From contig DELY01000003.1 of the NCBI GenBank assembly GCA_002354655.1, positions 176,635-240,634 of the forward strand: a stretch of 64,000 nucleotides of DNA, written 5' to 3'. Source of the DNA: Pseudomonas sp. UBA2684. GTDB taxonomy: Bacteria > Pseudomonadota > Gammaproteobacteria > Pseudomonadales > Pseudomonadaceae. Positions 18,366 to 29,979 of the stretch are shown in pieces (position 1 is the stretch's first letter; each line of letters begins with the position of its first letter). The translations under genes and the position numbers were made by a program. The notes under the pieces were generated by a model. The model had not been told where the DNA came from. It did no database searches and saw only the letters and a list, made by a program, of their open reading frames with translations.

Positions 18366-18820
18366 AGCTGTATGTCGCCGATGAAGAGGCGATGCTGGTG
18401 CTGGGGGCGCGTGTTGCCCAACTGACCGCCGGTCGCGGGGTGATTTATCTGCACGGCGACCTCGGGGCCGGCAAAACCACGCTGTCACGCGGGATCATTC
18501 GCGGGCTGGGCCATGTTGGGGCGGTGAAAAGTCCGACCTTTACCCTCGTTGAGCCCTATGAGATAGGCGACATCCGGGCGTTCCACTTCGACCTCTATCG
18601 GTTGCTCGATCCGGAAGAGTTGGAGTTTCTCGGCATTCGCGACTATTTCGAGGGCGATGCCCTGTGTCTGGTGGAGTGGCCGCAACGCGGTCTTGGCGTT
18701 TTGCCAAAGCCCGACCTGGACATTACCATTACCGCACAAGCGGCCGGCCGCTCGCTGCAGCTGCTGGCTCAAAGCCCGCGCGGCGAAACCTGGTGTGCCG
18801 CGTTGGCCATCGGAGCATGA
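18353..18820 (+). CDS. tsaE: tRNA threonylcarbamoyladenosine biosynthesis ATPase TsaE
   Basis: ATPase partner of TsaB and TsaD in making t6A37 of ANN-decoding tRNAs. The 155-residue protein has the P-loop GDLGAGKTT at 35-43, SPTFT in the switch region and HFDLYRL. The start is GTG 18353: ggag at 18341-18344 lies 8 bases upstream and the protein begins SELELYVAD as expected. It overlaps the end of nnr by 13 bases. amiB starts 22 bases after its stop. Confidence 0.95.
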   Translation: MSELELYVADEEAMLVLGARVAQLTAGRGVIYLHGDLGAGKTTLSRGIIRGLGHVGAVKSPTFTLVEPYEIGDIRAFHFDLYRLLDPEELEFLGIRDYFEGDALCLVEWPQRGLGVLPKPDLDITITAQAAGRSLQLLAQSPRGETWCAALAIGA

Positions 18821-18842
18821 GCAAAACAAAATGGGGTTGGGT

Positions 18843-20261
18843 ATGCGCATAGGCGCGCGTTTCATCGCGGTTGGGGTGGTAATGGCGGCATTCGCCGTTG
18901 AGGTGCTTGCCGCTTCGGATGTGCGCAGCGTGCGGCTGTGGCGGGCGCCGGATAACACCCGCCTGGTCTTCGACCTGTCCGGGCCGGTGCAGCACAGTGT
19001 GTTCACCCTGAGTGCGCCGAATCGCATCGTGATCGATGTCAACGGCGCCAAGCTCGCGACTCAATTGAACCAGCTGTCGCTGAGCAATACGCCGATTACC
19101 GGGGTGCGCTCGGCGCAGCGTACGCCGCAAGACCTGCGCGTGGTCATCGATCTGTCCGCTGCCGTGACGCCGAAGAGCTTCACCCTGGCGCCCAATCAGC
19201 AATACGGCCATCGCCTGGTGGTCGACTTGTTCGATCAAGAGTCGGGGGCAGCCCCCAGCTTGCCCGACACGGCCGTGGCCAGTGCGCCGCAAGTGCCGGT
19301 ATCACCGACTCAGGCGCCGCCGAAGCTGACGCCAGTGCCCAACGGCAAGCGCGATATCGTGATTGCCATCGACGCCGGGCATGGTGGCGAAGACCCGGGT
19401 GCGCTGTCACCGGTCAAAGGACAGTTCGAGAAACACGTGACCCTGGCGATTTCCAAAGAGTTGCAGCGCCAGATCAATGCCGAGCGCGGTTTCCGTGGTG
19501 AACTGGTGCGCACCGGTGACTACTTCATCCCGTTGCGCAAACGTACCGAAATTGCCCGCAAAAAAGGCGCCGATTTGTTCGTCTCGATTCACGCCGACGC
19601 GGCACCGCGCGCGGCGGCGTTTGGTGCCTCGGTGTACGCCTTGTCCGACCGCGGCGCCACCTCGGAAACCGCGCGTTGGCTGGCCGACTCGGAAAACCAG
19701 TCCGACCTGATTGGCGGTGCCGGGAATGTCAGCCTGGACGACAAGGACCGCATGCTCGCCGGGGTATTGCTGGACTTGTCGATGACGGCTTCGCTGTCGT
19801 CCAGTTTGAACGTCGGCAACAAGGTGTTGAGCAATATGGGGCGGATCACCCCGCTGCATAAGCGCCGGGTCGAGCAGGCCGGGTTCATGGTGCTGAAGTC
19901 GCCGGATATCCCGTCGATCCTGGTGGAAACCGGGTTTATTTCCAACCCCAACGAGGCCAGAAAACTGGCCAGCGCCAGCCATCAGCAAGCGCTGTCGCGC
20001 TCCATCGTGACCGGCGTACGGCAATTCTTTCAGCAGAACCCGCCGCCGGGTACTTACATTGCCTGGATGCGCGACAACGGCAAAATCCCTCAGGGGCCGC
20101 GCGAGCACCTGGTCAGCTCCGGCGAAAGCCTGGCGCTGATTGCCCAGCGTTACCAGGTCAGCCTCGGCGCCCTGCGCAGTGCCAACGCCTTGCGCAGCGA
20201 TGTGATCAAGGTCGGCCAGACCCTGCAGATTCCGGCGACCGCGCTGGCGGCGCAGCCATGA
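18843..20261 (+). CDS. amiB: N-acetylmuramoyl-L-alanine amidase AmiB-type
   Basis: A periplasmic zinc amidase that splits septal peptidoglycan during cell separation. The protein has about 472 residues: signal peptide (about 1-24), AMIN domain (about 27-130) for peptidoglycan targeting, a Pro-rich linker, the Amidase_3 domain with the zinc motifs [10 protein letters not shown] and SIHADA and the catalytic Glu in VETGFISN, and a C-terminal LysM repeat (about 420-465). The start at ATG 18843 places the signal peptide at the very N-terminus; ATG 18831 is four codons upstream and is possible. Its stop overlaps the mutL start (ATGA). Confidence 0.94.
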   Translation: MRIGARFIAVGVVMAAFAVEVLAASDVRSVRLWRAPDNTRLVFDLSGPVQHSVFTLSAPNRIVIDVNGAKLATQLNQLSLSNTPITGVRSAQRTPQDLRVVIDLSAAVTPKSFTLAPNQQYGHRLVVDLFDQESGAAPSLPDTAVASAPQVPVSPTQAPPKLTPVPNGKRDIVIAIDAGHGGEDPGALSPVKGQFEKHVTLAISKELQRQINAERGFRGELVRTGDYFIPLRKRTEIARKKGADLFVSIHADAAPRAAAFGASVYALSDRGATSETARWLADSENQSDLIGGAGNVSLDDKDRMLAGVLLDLSMTASLSSSLNVGNKVLSNMGRITPLHKRRVEQAGFMVLKSPDIPSILVETGFISNPNEARKLASASHQQALSRSIVTGVRQFFQQNPPPGTYIAWMRDNGKIPQGPREHLVSSGESLALIAQRYQVSLGALRSANALRSDVIKVGQTLQIPATALAAQP

Positions 20262-22129
20262 GCGACTTCGCGCGTATCCAGCTGCTCAGCCCGCGGCTGG
20301 CCAACCAGATTGCCGCCGGTGAGGTGGTCGAACGGCCGGCCTCGGTGATCAAGGAACTGTTGGAAAACAGCCTGGACTCCGGCGCCAAGCGTATTGATGT
20401 GGATGTCGAACAGGGCGGGGTCAAGTTGCTGCGCGTGCGCGACGACGGCAGCGGCATCCCGCCGGACGACCTGCCGCTGGCACTGGCGCGCCACGCCACC
20501 AGCAAGATTCGCGAGCTGGAAGACCTTGAGCAGGTGATGAGCCTGGGCTTTCGCGGTGAGGCCCTGGCCTCGATCAGCTCGGTCGCGCGCCTAACCCTGA
20601 CCTCGCGTACCGCCGAGGCCGAGCAGGCCTGGCAGGTGGAAACCGAAGGTCGCGATATGCAGCCGCGGGTGCAGCCAGCGGCGCATCCGGTCGGCACCTC
20701 GGTGGAAGTGCGCGACCTGTTCTTCAATACCCCGGCGCGGCGCAAGTTCCTCAAGGCCGAGAAAACCGAATTCGACCACTTGCAGGAAGTGATCAAGCGC
20801 CTGGCCTTGGCCCGCTTCGATGTGGCCTTCCATCTGCGCCACAACGGTAAAACCGTGCTGTCGTTACACGAAGCGCCCGACGAAGTCAGTCGCGCGCGGC
20901 GCGTCGCCTCGGTCTGTGGCCCGGCGTTCCTTGAGCAGGCACTGCCCATCGAAATCGAGCGTAATGGCTTGCATCTGTGGGGCTGGGTGGGTTTGCCGAC
21001 GTTCTCGCGCAGCCAGGCGGATTTGCAGTATTTCTACGTCAATGGGCGCATGGTGCGCGACAAGCTGGTGGCCCACGCGGTACGTCAGGCGTATCGCGAC
21101 GTACTGTTCAATGGCCGCCATCCGACCTTTGTGTTGTTCCTGGAAATCGAGCCGTCGGTGGTCGACGTCAACGTCCACCCGACCAAGCACGAAGTACGTT
21201 TCCGTGACGGTCGCATGGTCCATGACTTCCTCTACGGCACGCTGCATCGTGCGCTAGGCGAAGTGCGCCCGGAGGATCAGGTGGCCGCGCCTGCCGCCGT
21301 GAGCGGCATGTTGCGTACGACGGGCCAGAGTGCCGGCGAGTTCGGCCCGCAAGGCGAGATCGGTTTGGCGGCCAGCTTGCTGGAGCGCCCGGCGACGGAC
21401 TCGACCTGGCGCTCGCCGGGGGCGGGTTATCAGGGCGCGCGTGCAGAGAGCGGATTGCCAGCGGCTGAAGCGCAGGGCGCGTACCGTGAATTTTTCTCAC
21501 CGCTAGCGGCCGCGCCTGCGGTGCTGCCCGAGGCGCAGGGCGACGTGCCGCCGCTCGGTTATGCCATCGCTCAGCTGAAGGGCGTGTATATCCTGGCGGA
21601 GAATGTGCAGGGGCTGGTATTGGTCGACATGCACGCGGCTCACGAGCGGATTACCTATGAGCGCCTGAAACTCGCCATGGCCAGCGAGGGGCTGCGCGGC
21701 CAGCCATTGTTGGTGCCTGAGTCGCTTGCCGTCAGCCAGCGCGAGGCCGATTGCGCCGAAGAGCATGGCAGTTGGTTCCAGCGCCTGGGGTTCGAGTTGC
21801 AGCGCCTGGGCCCGGAAAGCCTGGCGATTCGCCAGATTCCCGCCTTACTCAAGCAGGCCGAGGCCACTCAGTTGGTGCGCGATGTGCTGGCCGACTTGCT
21901 CGAGTACGGCACCAGCGACCGAATTCAAGCGCACCTCAATGAGCTGCTCGGCACCATGGCGTGTCACGGTGCCGTGCGGGCCAATCGCCGCCTGACCCTG
22001 CCGGAAATGAATGGCCTGCTGCGCGATATGGAACACACCGAGCGCAGTGGTCAATGCAACCATGGTCGTCCAACCTGGACGCAGCTTGGCATGGATGATT
22101 TGGATAAGCTGTTCCTGCGCGGCCGTTAA
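20258..22129 (+). CDS. mutL: DNA mismatch repair protein MutL
   Basis: Couples MutS recognition to strand incision. The 623-residue protein has the GHKL ATPase domain (about 1-330) with [16 protein letters not shown] and RGEAL motifs, a variable linker (about 340-430) and a dimerisation domain. The segment at 457-468 fits the DxHA-x2-E-x4-E endonuclease motif ([12 protein letters not shown]). That agrees with the lack of MutH in Pseudomonas, where MutL itself nicks DNA. It overlaps amiB by 4 bases; miaA follows after 51 bases. Confidence 0.97.
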   Translation: MSDFARIQLLSPRLANQIAAGEVVERPASVIKELLENSLDSGAKRIDVDVEQGGVKLLRVRDDGSGIPPDDLPLALARHATSKIRELEDLEQVMSLGFRGEALASISSVARLTLTSRTAEAEQAWQVETEGRDMQPRVQPAAHPVGTSVEVRDLFFNTPARRKFLKAEKTEFDHLQEVIKRLALARFDVAFHLRHNGKTVLSLHEAPDEVSRARRVASVCGPAFLEQALPIEIERNGLHLWGWVGLPTFSRSQADLQYFYVNGRMVRDKLVAHAVRQAYRDVLFNGRHPTFVLFLEIEPSVVDVNVHPTKHEVRFRDGRMVHDFLYGTLHRALGEVRPEDQVAAPAAVSGMLRTTGQSAGEFGPQGEIGLAASLLERPATDSTWRSPGAGYQGARAESGLPAAEAQGAYREFFSPLAAAPAVLPEAQGDVPPLGYAIAQLKGVYILAENVQGLVLVDMHAAHERITYERLKLAMASEGLRGQPLLVPESLAVSQREADCAEEHGSWFQRLGFELQRLGPESLAIRQIPALLKQAEATQLVRDVLADLLEYGTSDRIQAHLNELLGTMACHGAVRANRRLTLPEMNGLLRDMEHTERSGQCNHGRPTWTQLGMDDLDKLFLRGR

Positions 22130-22180
22130 ACCGGCTGCGTAACCCGCAGTTCGCGACATATAAATAGAGAACGAGTGACG

Positions 22181-23155
22181 ATGTCTGAGCGTCTGCCGCC
22201 GGCGATTTTCCTGATGGGTCCGACAGCGGCCGGCAAGACCGATCTGGCGCTGGAGTTGGCGCGGGCGCTGCCTTGCGAGCTGATCAGCGTCGACTCGGCG
22301 CTGATCTACCGCGGCATGGATATTGGAACTGCCAAGCCTGACAAGGCGGTTTTGGCTGAATTCCCCCACCGTTTGATCGATATTCGCGACCCGGTCGAGA
22401 GCTATTCGGCCGCCGAGTTTCGCGCCGACGCGTTGCAGGCAATGGCCGAAATTACTGGTCGTGGACGCATTCCGCTGCTGGTGGGCGGCACCATGCTGTA
22501 TTACAAGGCGTTGCTGGAAGGGCTGGCCGATATGCCGGGCGCCGATCCGCAGGTGCGTCGTGAGCTGGAGGCGCGTGCCGAGGTCGAGGGCTGGCAGGCC
22601 TTGCACCGTGAGTTGCAAGCGCTTGATCCGCAATCTGCCGCACGTATCCACCCGAATGACCCGCAACGCCTGATCCGTGCGTTGGAGGTCTACCGCGTCA
22701 GTGGCTTGACGATGACCGCCCTGCGTCAGCGCCAGGCAGTGGAAAATCTCGGCGCCGGTGCGCCGGGCACGGGGCAACTCCCCTATAATGTGGCGCATCT
22801 GGCTATTGCGCCGGCGCAGCGCCAACTGCTGCATGCGCGAATTGCGCAACGATTTCAGCGGATGGTGGAACAGGGCTTTATCGACGAGGTCGAACGCCTG
22901 CGCCAGAGAAGTGACTTGCACGCGGGGTTGCCGTCTATACGGGCGGTAGGTTATCGCCAAGTGTGGGATTACCTGGAGGGCAACCAGAGCAAGGCGCAGA
23001 TGCAGGAACGCGGCATCATCGCCACGCGCCAGCTCGCCAAGCGACAGTTCACCTGGTTGCGCAGTTGGGCTGATTTACATTGGCTGGACAGCCTGGACTG
23101 CGACAATCTGCCGCGTGCCTTGAAATACCTGGTGTCGGTCTCCATATTGAACTGA
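22181..23155 (+). CDS. miaA: tRNA dimethylallyltransferase MiaA
   Basis: Adds a dimethylallyl group to A37 of tRNAs reading UNN codons. The 324-residue protein starts with the P-loop GPTAAGKT (13-20) and carries the substrate-binding VDSALIYRG and the [10 protein letters not shown] segment. ATG 22181 is chosen; a GTG two codons upstream (22175) is also open and has a slightly better ribosome site. The miaA-hfq pairing is conserved in gammaproteobacteria. About 100 bases follow before hfq, enough for a separate hfq promoter. Confidence 0.96.
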   Translation: MSERLPPAIFLMGPTAAGKTDLALELARALPCELISVDSALIYRGMDIGTAKPDKAVLAEFPHRLIDIRDPVESYSAAEFRADALQAMAEITGRGRIPLLVGGTMLYYKALLEGLADMPGADPQVRRELEARAEVEGWQALHRELQALDPQSAARIHPNDPQRLIRALEVYRVSGLTMTALRQRQAVENLGAGAPGTGQLPYNVAHLAIAPAQRQLLHARIAQRFQRMVEQGFIDEVERLRQRSDLHAGLPSIRAVGYRQVWDYLEGNQSKAQMQERGIIATRQLAKRQFTWLRSWADLHWLDSLDCDNLPRALKYLVSVSILN

Positions 23156-23229
23156 GACCTTGCCGTTGGCCGTCTATCCTTGGGGGTAAGGCGGCCTTAA
23201 GCCGTTTGTTGGTTTACTAAAACTACTGA

Positions 23230-23520
<291 letters not shown>

Positions 23521-23534
23521 TCTAGGAGGCTGCA

Positions 23535-24836
23535 TTGTTCTTCGAGCGTCATGAAGGCGGTGAACGGGCCATCCTGGTTCATCTGGACGGTCAAGACGCC
23601 GAGGCGCGCGAAGATCCGCAAGAGTTTCAGGAGCTGGCTTTGTCGGCCGGCGCTGAAACGGTGGCCTTCCTCAGTGTGCCGAGCAATCGGCTGACCGCGA
23701 AATACTTGATTGGCAGCGGCAAGGTCGAAGAGTTACGCGACCATGTAAAGACTGCCGAAGCCGATCTGGTCATCTTCAATCATACCCTCACGCCCAGTCA
23801 GGAGCGCAACCTCGAGCGCGTTTTCGAGTGTCGCGTGCTGGATCGTACCGGGCTGATTCTCGATATCTTTGCCCAGCGCGCACGTACTCACGAAGGCAAG
23901 TTGCAGGTTGAGCTGGCCCAGTTGGAGCACATGAGCACCCGCTTGGTGCGCGGCTGGACGCACTTGGAGCGGCAGAAGGGCGGTATCGGTCTGCGCGGTC
24001 CGGGCGAAACGCAGCTGGAAACCGACCGGCGCCTGTTGCGTGTGCGCATTCGTCAGATCAAGCAGAAACTGGAAAAGGTGCGCAGTCAGCGCGAACAGGC
24101 AAGGCGCGGGCGCAAGCGCGCGGATATCCCGTCCGTGTCTTTGGTGGGGTATACCAACGCCGGCAAATCCACCTTGTTCAATGCGCTGACCGAGTCGGAT
24201 GTTTACGCGGCCGACCAGTTGTTCGCTACCCTCGATCCAACCTTGCGGCGCCTGGAGCTGGATGACCTCGGGCCGATTGTGCTGGCCGATACGGTGGGGT
24301 TTATCCGCCATTTGCCGCACAAGTTGGTCGAGGCGTTTCGCGCGACCCTCGAAGAGTCGAGCAACTCCGATTTGCTGTTGCACGTGATCGATGCCCATGA
24401 GCCTGAGCGCATGGCGCAGATTGAGCAGGTAATGGCGGTGCTGGTGGAGATCGGTGCGCAAGAACTGCCGATTCTTGAGGTGTATAACAAGCTGGATTTG
24501 TTGGAAGGTGTCGAGCCGCAGATTCAGCGTAACGCCGAAGGTAAGCCGCAGCGCGTTTGGTTGTCGGCGCACGATGGGCGCGGTTTACCGTTACTCAAGC
24601 AGGCGATTGCCGAGCTATTGGGTGATGACTTGTTTGTCGGTACCCTGCACTTGCCGCAGAACCTGGCACGGTTGCGGGCACAGTTTTTCGCCTTGGGTGC
24701 CGTGCAAAACGAAGGGCATGCCGATGACGGTAGCAGTTTGCTGGCGGTGCGTTTGCCGCGGGTTGAGTTGAATCGGTTGGTCAGTCGTGAAGGGCTGCAG
24801 CCGCTGGAGTTCATCGAGCAACACACTTTGCAATAA
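23535..24836 (+). CDS. hflX: Ribosome-associated GTPase HflX
   Basis: A GTPase that binds 50S subunits and rescues stalled or heat-damaged ribosomes. The 433-residue protein has an N-terminal HflX domain (about 1-160) with GPGETQLETDRR, a coiled-coil (about 165-195) and a G domain whose P-loop GYTNAGKST is at 205-213, followed by DTVGF and NKLD. The start is TTG 23535, supported by taggagg 9 bases upstream. It lies between hfq and hflK as in related species. Confidence 0.96.
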   Translation: MFFERHEGGERAILVHLDGQDAEAREDPQEFQELALSAGAETVAFLSVPSNRLTAKYLIGSGKVEELRDHVKTAEADLVIFNHTLTPSQERNLERVFECRVLDRTGLILDIFAQRARTHEGKLQVELAQLEHMSTRLVRGWTHLERQKGGIGLRGPGETQLETDRRLLRVRIRQIKQKLEKVRSQREQARRGRKRADIPSVSLVGYTNAGKSTLFNALTESDVYAADQLFATLDPTLRRLELDDLGPIVLADTVGFIRHLPHKLVEAFRATLEESSNSDLLLHVIDAHEPERMAQIEQVMAVLVEIGAQELPILEVYNKLDLLEGVEPQIQRNAEGKPQRVWLSAHDGRGLPLLKQAIAELLGDDLFVGTLHLPQNLARLRAQFFALGAVQNEGHADDGSSLLAVRLPRVELNRLVSREGLQPLEFIEQHTLQ

Positions 24837-24933
24837 AGCCTGCGGCAGTGATTTTGCCGCTGGTGGCGGGCATTCGGTAGCATTGGTGGGCGCGCCGTGG
24901 GCGCGTCTTTGCTTTATCAGTATGGAGAGCGCT

Positions 24934-26088
24934 ATGGCTTGGAATGAGCCGGGTGGCAACTCGAACAATCAGGATCCTTGGGGTGGACGCAAGGGCGGCG
25001 ACCGCAAGGGGCCACCGGATCTCGATGAGGCCTTCCGCAAGCTGCAGGAAAGCCTCAATGGGCTGTTCGGCGGCGGTAAGAAACGTGGCAGTGACGATGG
25101 CGCCAGTAAGGGCGGTGGTTTCGGTCTGTTGTTCATTGGCCTGGGGTTGCTTGCGGCCGTTTGGTTGTACAGCGCGATTTATGTCGTCGACGAGCAGGAG
25201 CAGGCCGTGGTGCTGCGCTTCGGCAAGTACTACGAAACCGTAGGGCCGGGTCTGAACATCTATTTCCCGCCGATCGACCGCAAGTTCCAGGAGAACGTCA
25301 CCCGCGAGCGTGCTTACAGCAAGCAAGGGCAGATGCTCACCGAAGACGAGAACATCATCGAAGTGCCGCTGACCGTGCAGTACAAGATCAGCAATTTGCA
25401 GGATTTCGTGCTCAACGTCGATCAGCCTGAGGTCAGCCTGCAGCATGCCACCGACAGTGCGGTGCGGCATGTGGTCGGCTCCACCGAAATGGATCAGGTG
25501 CTGACCGAAGGTCGCGAACTGATGGCCAGCGAAGTGAAGGATCGCTTGCAGCGGTTCCTCGACACCTATCGCACCGGGATCACCGTGACTCAGGTGAACG
25601 TGCAGAGTGCGGCAGCGCCGCGTGAAGTGCAGGAAGCCTTCGATGACGTGATTCGTGCCCGTGAAGACGAGCAGCGCGAGAAGAACCAGGCAGAAACCTA
25701 TGCCAATGGCGTGGTGCCTGAGGCGCGTGGTCAGGCTCAGCGCTTGATCGAGGACGCCAGCGGTTATCGCGACGAAGTGGTTTCGCGTGCCCAGGGTGAG
25801 GCGGATCGCTTCTCTGCGCTGGTTGCCGAGTACCGCAAGGCGCCGGAAGTGACGCGCGAGCGTTTGTACCTGGACACCATGCAAGAGCTGATGAGTAACA
25901 CCAGCAAGGTGTTGGTAACCGGTGACAAGGGGCAGAACAACCTGCTCTACCTGCCGCTGGATAAAATGATCGACGGTCGCGGCAGCTCCACGCCTAACGC
26001 CATCTCAAGTAGTGCCGCCAGCGACCTGGGTGCGCGGGTGGGCAATGACCTGCGCCAACCTGAGCTGCGTACAAGGGAGAGTCGTTGA
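24934..26088 (+). CDS. hflK: FtsH protease regulator HflK
   Basis: With HflC it forms the membrane cage around the FtsH protease. The protein has 384 residues: a Gly-rich cytoplasmic N-terminus (MAWNEPGG), one membrane helix (about 62-84) and a periplasmic SPFH/band 7 domain (about 85-270), then coiled coils. ATG 24934 follows ggagag. The longer frame upstream to 24787 overlaps the end of hflX and is not used. The stop codon shares one base with the hflC start. Confidence 0.96.
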   Translation: MAWNEPGGNSNNQDPWGGRKGGDRKGPPDLDEAFRKLQESLNGLFGGGKKRGSDDGASKGGGFGLLFIGLGLLAAVWLYSAIYVVDEQEQAVVLRFGKYYETVGPGLNIYFPPIDRKFQENVTRERAYSKQGQMLTEDENIIEVPLTVQYKISNLQDFVLNVDQPEVSLQHATDSAVRHVVGSTEMDQVLTEGRELMASEVKDRLQRFLDTYRTGITVTQVNVQSAAAPREVQEAFDDVIRAREDEQREKNQAETYANGVVPEARGQAQRLIEDASGYRDEVVSRAQGEADRFSALVAEYRKAPEVTRERLYLDTMQELMSNTSKVLVTGDKGQNNLLYLPLDKMIDGRGSSTPNAISSSAASDLGARVGNDLRQPELRTRESR

Positions 26089-26957
26089 TGAGCAATAAAT
26101 CGCTGATCGCCCTTATTGGTGGCGTAGTGCTGGCGCTGGTCGCCTGGAATAGCTTCTATATCGTGGCGCAAACCGAGCGTGCGGTGCTGCTGCAGTTCGG
26201 TCGTATCGTGCAGCCGGATGTACAGCCTGGCCTGCATGTGAAGATCCCGTACGTTAACCAGGTACGCAAGTTCGATGCACGTTTGCTGACGCTCGATTCG
26301 ACCAGTTCGCGCTTCCTGACCCTGGAGAAGAAAGCGCTGATGGTCGATGCGTTCGCCAAGTGGCGCGTGCTCGATGCCGAGCGGTACTACACCGCGACGT
26401 CTGGTATCAAGCAGATTGCCGACGAACGTCTGGCGCGTCGTCTCGAAGCATCGCTGCGCGACCAATTCGGTAAGCGCACGCTGCACGAGTCGGTTTCCGG
26501 CGAGCGTGATGCATTGATGGCTGACGTGACGGCTTCGTTGAACCGTGCTGCGCAGCGTGAGCTGGGTATCGAGGTAGTGGATGTGCGGGTCAAGGCCATC
26601 GACCTGCCGAAGGAGGTCAATCGCAGCGTGTTCGATCGCATGAGTTCCGAGCGTGAGCGTGAGGCTCGCGAGCATCGTGCCAAAGGTAAGGAGCTGGCTG
26701 AAGGTATTCGTGCCGATGCCGATCGCCAGCGCCGCGTGTTGCTGGCTGAGGCCTACCGCCAGGCTGAAGAGCTGCGCGGTGAGGGGGATGCACAGGCAGC
26801 GGCTATCTATTCTGATGCTTATGGTCAGGATCAGGAGTTCTACTCGTTCTATCGCAGCCTGAGGGCTTACCGCGAAAGCTTCGCGGACAAGCGTGATGTG
26901 TTGGTGTTGGACCCGAGCAGCGACTTCTTCCGTTACCTGGAGAAATCCAAGCCTTGA
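26088..26957 (+). CDS. hflC: FtsH protease regulator HflC
   Basis: Partner of HflK, 289 residues. An N-terminal membrane anchor (about 5-22) is followed by an SPFH domain (about 23-190) and a charged helical region with RADADRQRR and AEAYRQAEELRGEGDAQA. ATG 26088 overlaps the hflK TGA as tgatg, so translation is probably coupled. Two hairpins after the stop probably end the transcript. Confidence 0.96.
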   Translation: MSNKSLIALIGGVVLALVAWNSFYIVAQTERAVLLQFGRIVQPDVQPGLHVKIPYVNQVRKFDARLLTLDSTSSRFLTLEKKALMVDAFAKWRVLDAERYYTATSGIKQIADERLARRLEASLRDQFGKRTLHESVSGERDALMADVTASLNRAAQRELGIEVVDVRVKAIDLPKEVNRSVFDRMSSEREREAREHRAKGKELAEGIRADADRQRRVLLAEAYRQAEELRGEGDAQAAAIYSDAYGQDQEFYSFYRSLRAYRESFADKRDVLVLDPSSDFFRYLEKSKP

Positions 26958-26960
26958 CCT

Positions 26961-26995
26961 TCACCCCGGCGGGCGCCAGCCGTCCGCCGGGGTGA
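26961..26995 (+). terminator. GC-rich hairpin after hflC
   Basis: tcaccccggcgg (26961-26972) pairs perfectly with ccgccggggtga (26984-26995). It begins three bases after the hflC stop. It lacks a T tract and may stabilise the 3' end or act together with the terminator at 27025. Confidence 0.5.
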
Positions 26996-27024
26996 CCGTT
27001 GTGGAAAACGTGGTATCATGCGGC

Positions 27025-27048
27025 AGCCGGGAAAATCCCGGCTTTTTT
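27025..27048 (+). terminator. Rho-independent terminator after hflXKC
   Basis: agccggga, a three-base loop, and tcccggct with a run of six T (27043-27048). It stands between hflC and the small DUF2065 gene at 27064, so that gene may depend on readthrough or on a promoter inside the hairpin region. Confidence 0.8.
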
Positions 27049-27063
27049 GCGTCTGTGGGAAGC

Positions 27064-27249
27064 ATGTGGCAGGAACTGGGCATCGCATTGTGTCTATTGC
27101 TGGTGCTGGAAGGCATCCTGCCCTTCCTGTGTCCGCGTCATTGGCGTGGCGCGCTTTTACAATTGACCCGGCTGTCTGATCGACAGCTGCGTCTGATCGG
27201 GTTGGCCAGCATGCTGCTGGGAACAACTGTCCTTTATTGGCTTCACTGA
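27064..27249 (+). CDS. DUF2065 small inner-membrane protein
   Basis: A 61-residue protein with two membrane helices (about 4-20 and 40-58) separated by a short basic loop (RHWRG). It starts MWQELGIAL, the standard start of the DUF2065 (YjeT-like) family, which lies after hflC in many gammaproteobacteria. The ATG at 27064 follows gggaag. A terminator immediately upstream separates it from hflC. The function is unknown. Confidence 0.85.
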   Translation: MWQELGIALCLLLVLEGILPFLCPRHWRGALLQLTRLSDRQLRLIGLASMLLGTTVLYWLH

Positions 27250-27286
27250 AGGCTTGTGCCGCCCGGTCCAAGAGGGGAATGGCGAA

Positions 27287-28474
27287 ATGGCAACGGTAGA
27301 CCGCTGGCTGCTGCCAGATGGCATCGAAGAAGTACTGCCACCGTACGCGGGGCGTATTGAAGTGGCGCGCCGCCAGGTGCTGGATCTGTTCCAGCGCTGG
27401 GGCTATGAATTCGTGGTAACGCCGCATATCGAATATCTGGAGTCGCTGCTGACCGGCGCGGGCCAGGACCTGGATCTGCGCACCTTCAAAGTGACCGACC
27501 CGCTGTCCGGTCGGCAGATGGGCTTTCGTGCCGACATTACGCCGCAGGTGGCGCGCATCGATGCGCACACCCTGCGCCGTGAAGGGCCGAGCCGCCTGTG
27601 CTACGCCGGCAGCGTGGTGCATGCCCAGCCGCGGGCGCTGACCACCTCGCGCAGCCCGATCCAGTTGGGTGCCGAGCTGTATGGCGACGCCAGCCCGGCC
27701 AGCGACGTGGAAGTGATCAGCCTGCTGGTCAATACCCTCGAGTTGGCTGCGGTGCCGGATGTGCACATGGACCTTGGCCATGTCGGTATCTACCGCGGCC
27801 TGGCGCGTGCTGCCGAGCTGTCTGGCGAGGTCGAGCAGCAGCTGTTCGACGCGCTGCAGCGCAAGGCGATGGATGAAGTTGCCGAGCTGACTGAAAGCTT
27901 GCCCGATGAGCTGCGCAAGATGTTGCGCGCGCTCAGCGAGTTGTGCGGCGGTCGTGAGGTGTTGGATCTGGCGCAGGCTTGTCTGGTTGATGCCCCGGAT
28001 GACGTGCATGCGGCATTGGATGATCTGATGGCAATTGCCGATGCGCTGAGCTTGCGCTACCCGGAATTACCGCTGTACTTCGATCTGGGTGAGCTTCGCG
28101 GTTACCACTACCACACCGGTGTGGTGTTCGCGGCCTTTGTGCCGGGTGTGGGGTATGCAATTGCCCAGGGCGGCCGGTATGACGATATCGGTGCCGACTT
28201 CGGTCGCGCCCGTCCGGCGACAGGTTTCTCCACCGATTTGAAGACCTTGGTCAGTCTGGGGCAGATGCAGTTGGGTGAAGAGCCTGCCGGCGTCTGGGCC
28301 CCGGATAACCATGATGTGTTTTTGTGGCAGGCGATTGTGCGCTTGCGCCAGGACGGTCAGCGCGTGGTGCAGGCATTGCCTGGCCAGGCTGCGGCTGATG
28401 CCGAGGCGGCAGGCTGTGATCGTCAGTTGCTGTTGCGTGATGGCCGTTGGCAGTTGGCTGCATTGGCATCCTGA
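27287..28474 (+). CDS. hisZ: ATP phosphoribosyltransferase regulatory subunit HisZ
   Basis: A catalytically dead paralogue of histidyl-tRNA synthetase that is needed by the short-form HisG for the first step of histidine synthesis. The 395-residue protein has a class II synthetase fold (about 10-330) with degenerate motifs, including GAELYGD and [15 protein letters not shown]. It lacks the C-terminal anticodon-binding domain. The ATG at 27287 follows agagggg. It lies 66 bases before purA in the same direction. Confidence 0.95.
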   Translation: MATVDRWLLPDGIEEVLPPYAGRIEVARRQVLDLFQRWGYEFVVTPHIEYLESLLTGAGQDLDLRTFKVTDPLSGRQMGFRADITPQVARIDAHTLRREGPSRLCYAGSVVHAQPRALTTSRSPIQLGAELYGDASPASDVEVISLLVNTLELAAVPDVHMDLGHVGIYRGLARAAELSGEVEQQLFDALQRKAMDEVAELTESLPDELRKMLRALSELCGGREVLDLAQACLVDAPDDVHAALDDLMAIADALSLRYPELPLYFDLGELRGYHYHTGVVFAAFVPGVGYAIAQGGRYDDIGADFGRARPATGFSTDLKTLVSLGQMQLGEEPAGVWAPDNHDVFLWQAIVRLRQDGQRVVQALPGQAAADAEAAGCDRQLLLRDGRWQLAALAS

Positions 28475-28486
28475 GCGGCGTCCTGA

Positions 28487-29836
<1,350 letters not shown>

Positions 29837-29855
29837 TTGGCGTGTGCTGTGCAGG

Positions 29856-29889
29856 AAGGGGTCGCCATGTGCGGCCCTTTGTCGTTTTT
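29856..29889 (+). terminator. Probable terminator after purA
   Basis: An imperfect stem (aaggg..cgc with gcg.ccctt) is followed by gtcgttttt. It lies 20 bases after the purA stop and ahead of the chemoreceptor gene, so it would separate the two transcripts. Confidence 0.45.
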
Positions 29890-29979
29890 GCCGGTGCGCT
29901 GGAATTAAGTACGGGTGCGGGGCTTTATAAAACGGCGCGTCCGCCGTTATAGCCAATACGGTCGTTAGGAGTATTTGCG

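Noticed and set aside
18657-18842. A longer amiB start inside tsaE
   Set aside because: It would place about 60 residues before the signal peptide, which must be N-terminal.
29837-29852. A sigma-54-like GG-N10-GC pattern before the chemoreceptor gene
   Set aside because: Only the spacing fits. The flanking consensus bases differ at several positions, and it overlaps the probable purA terminator.
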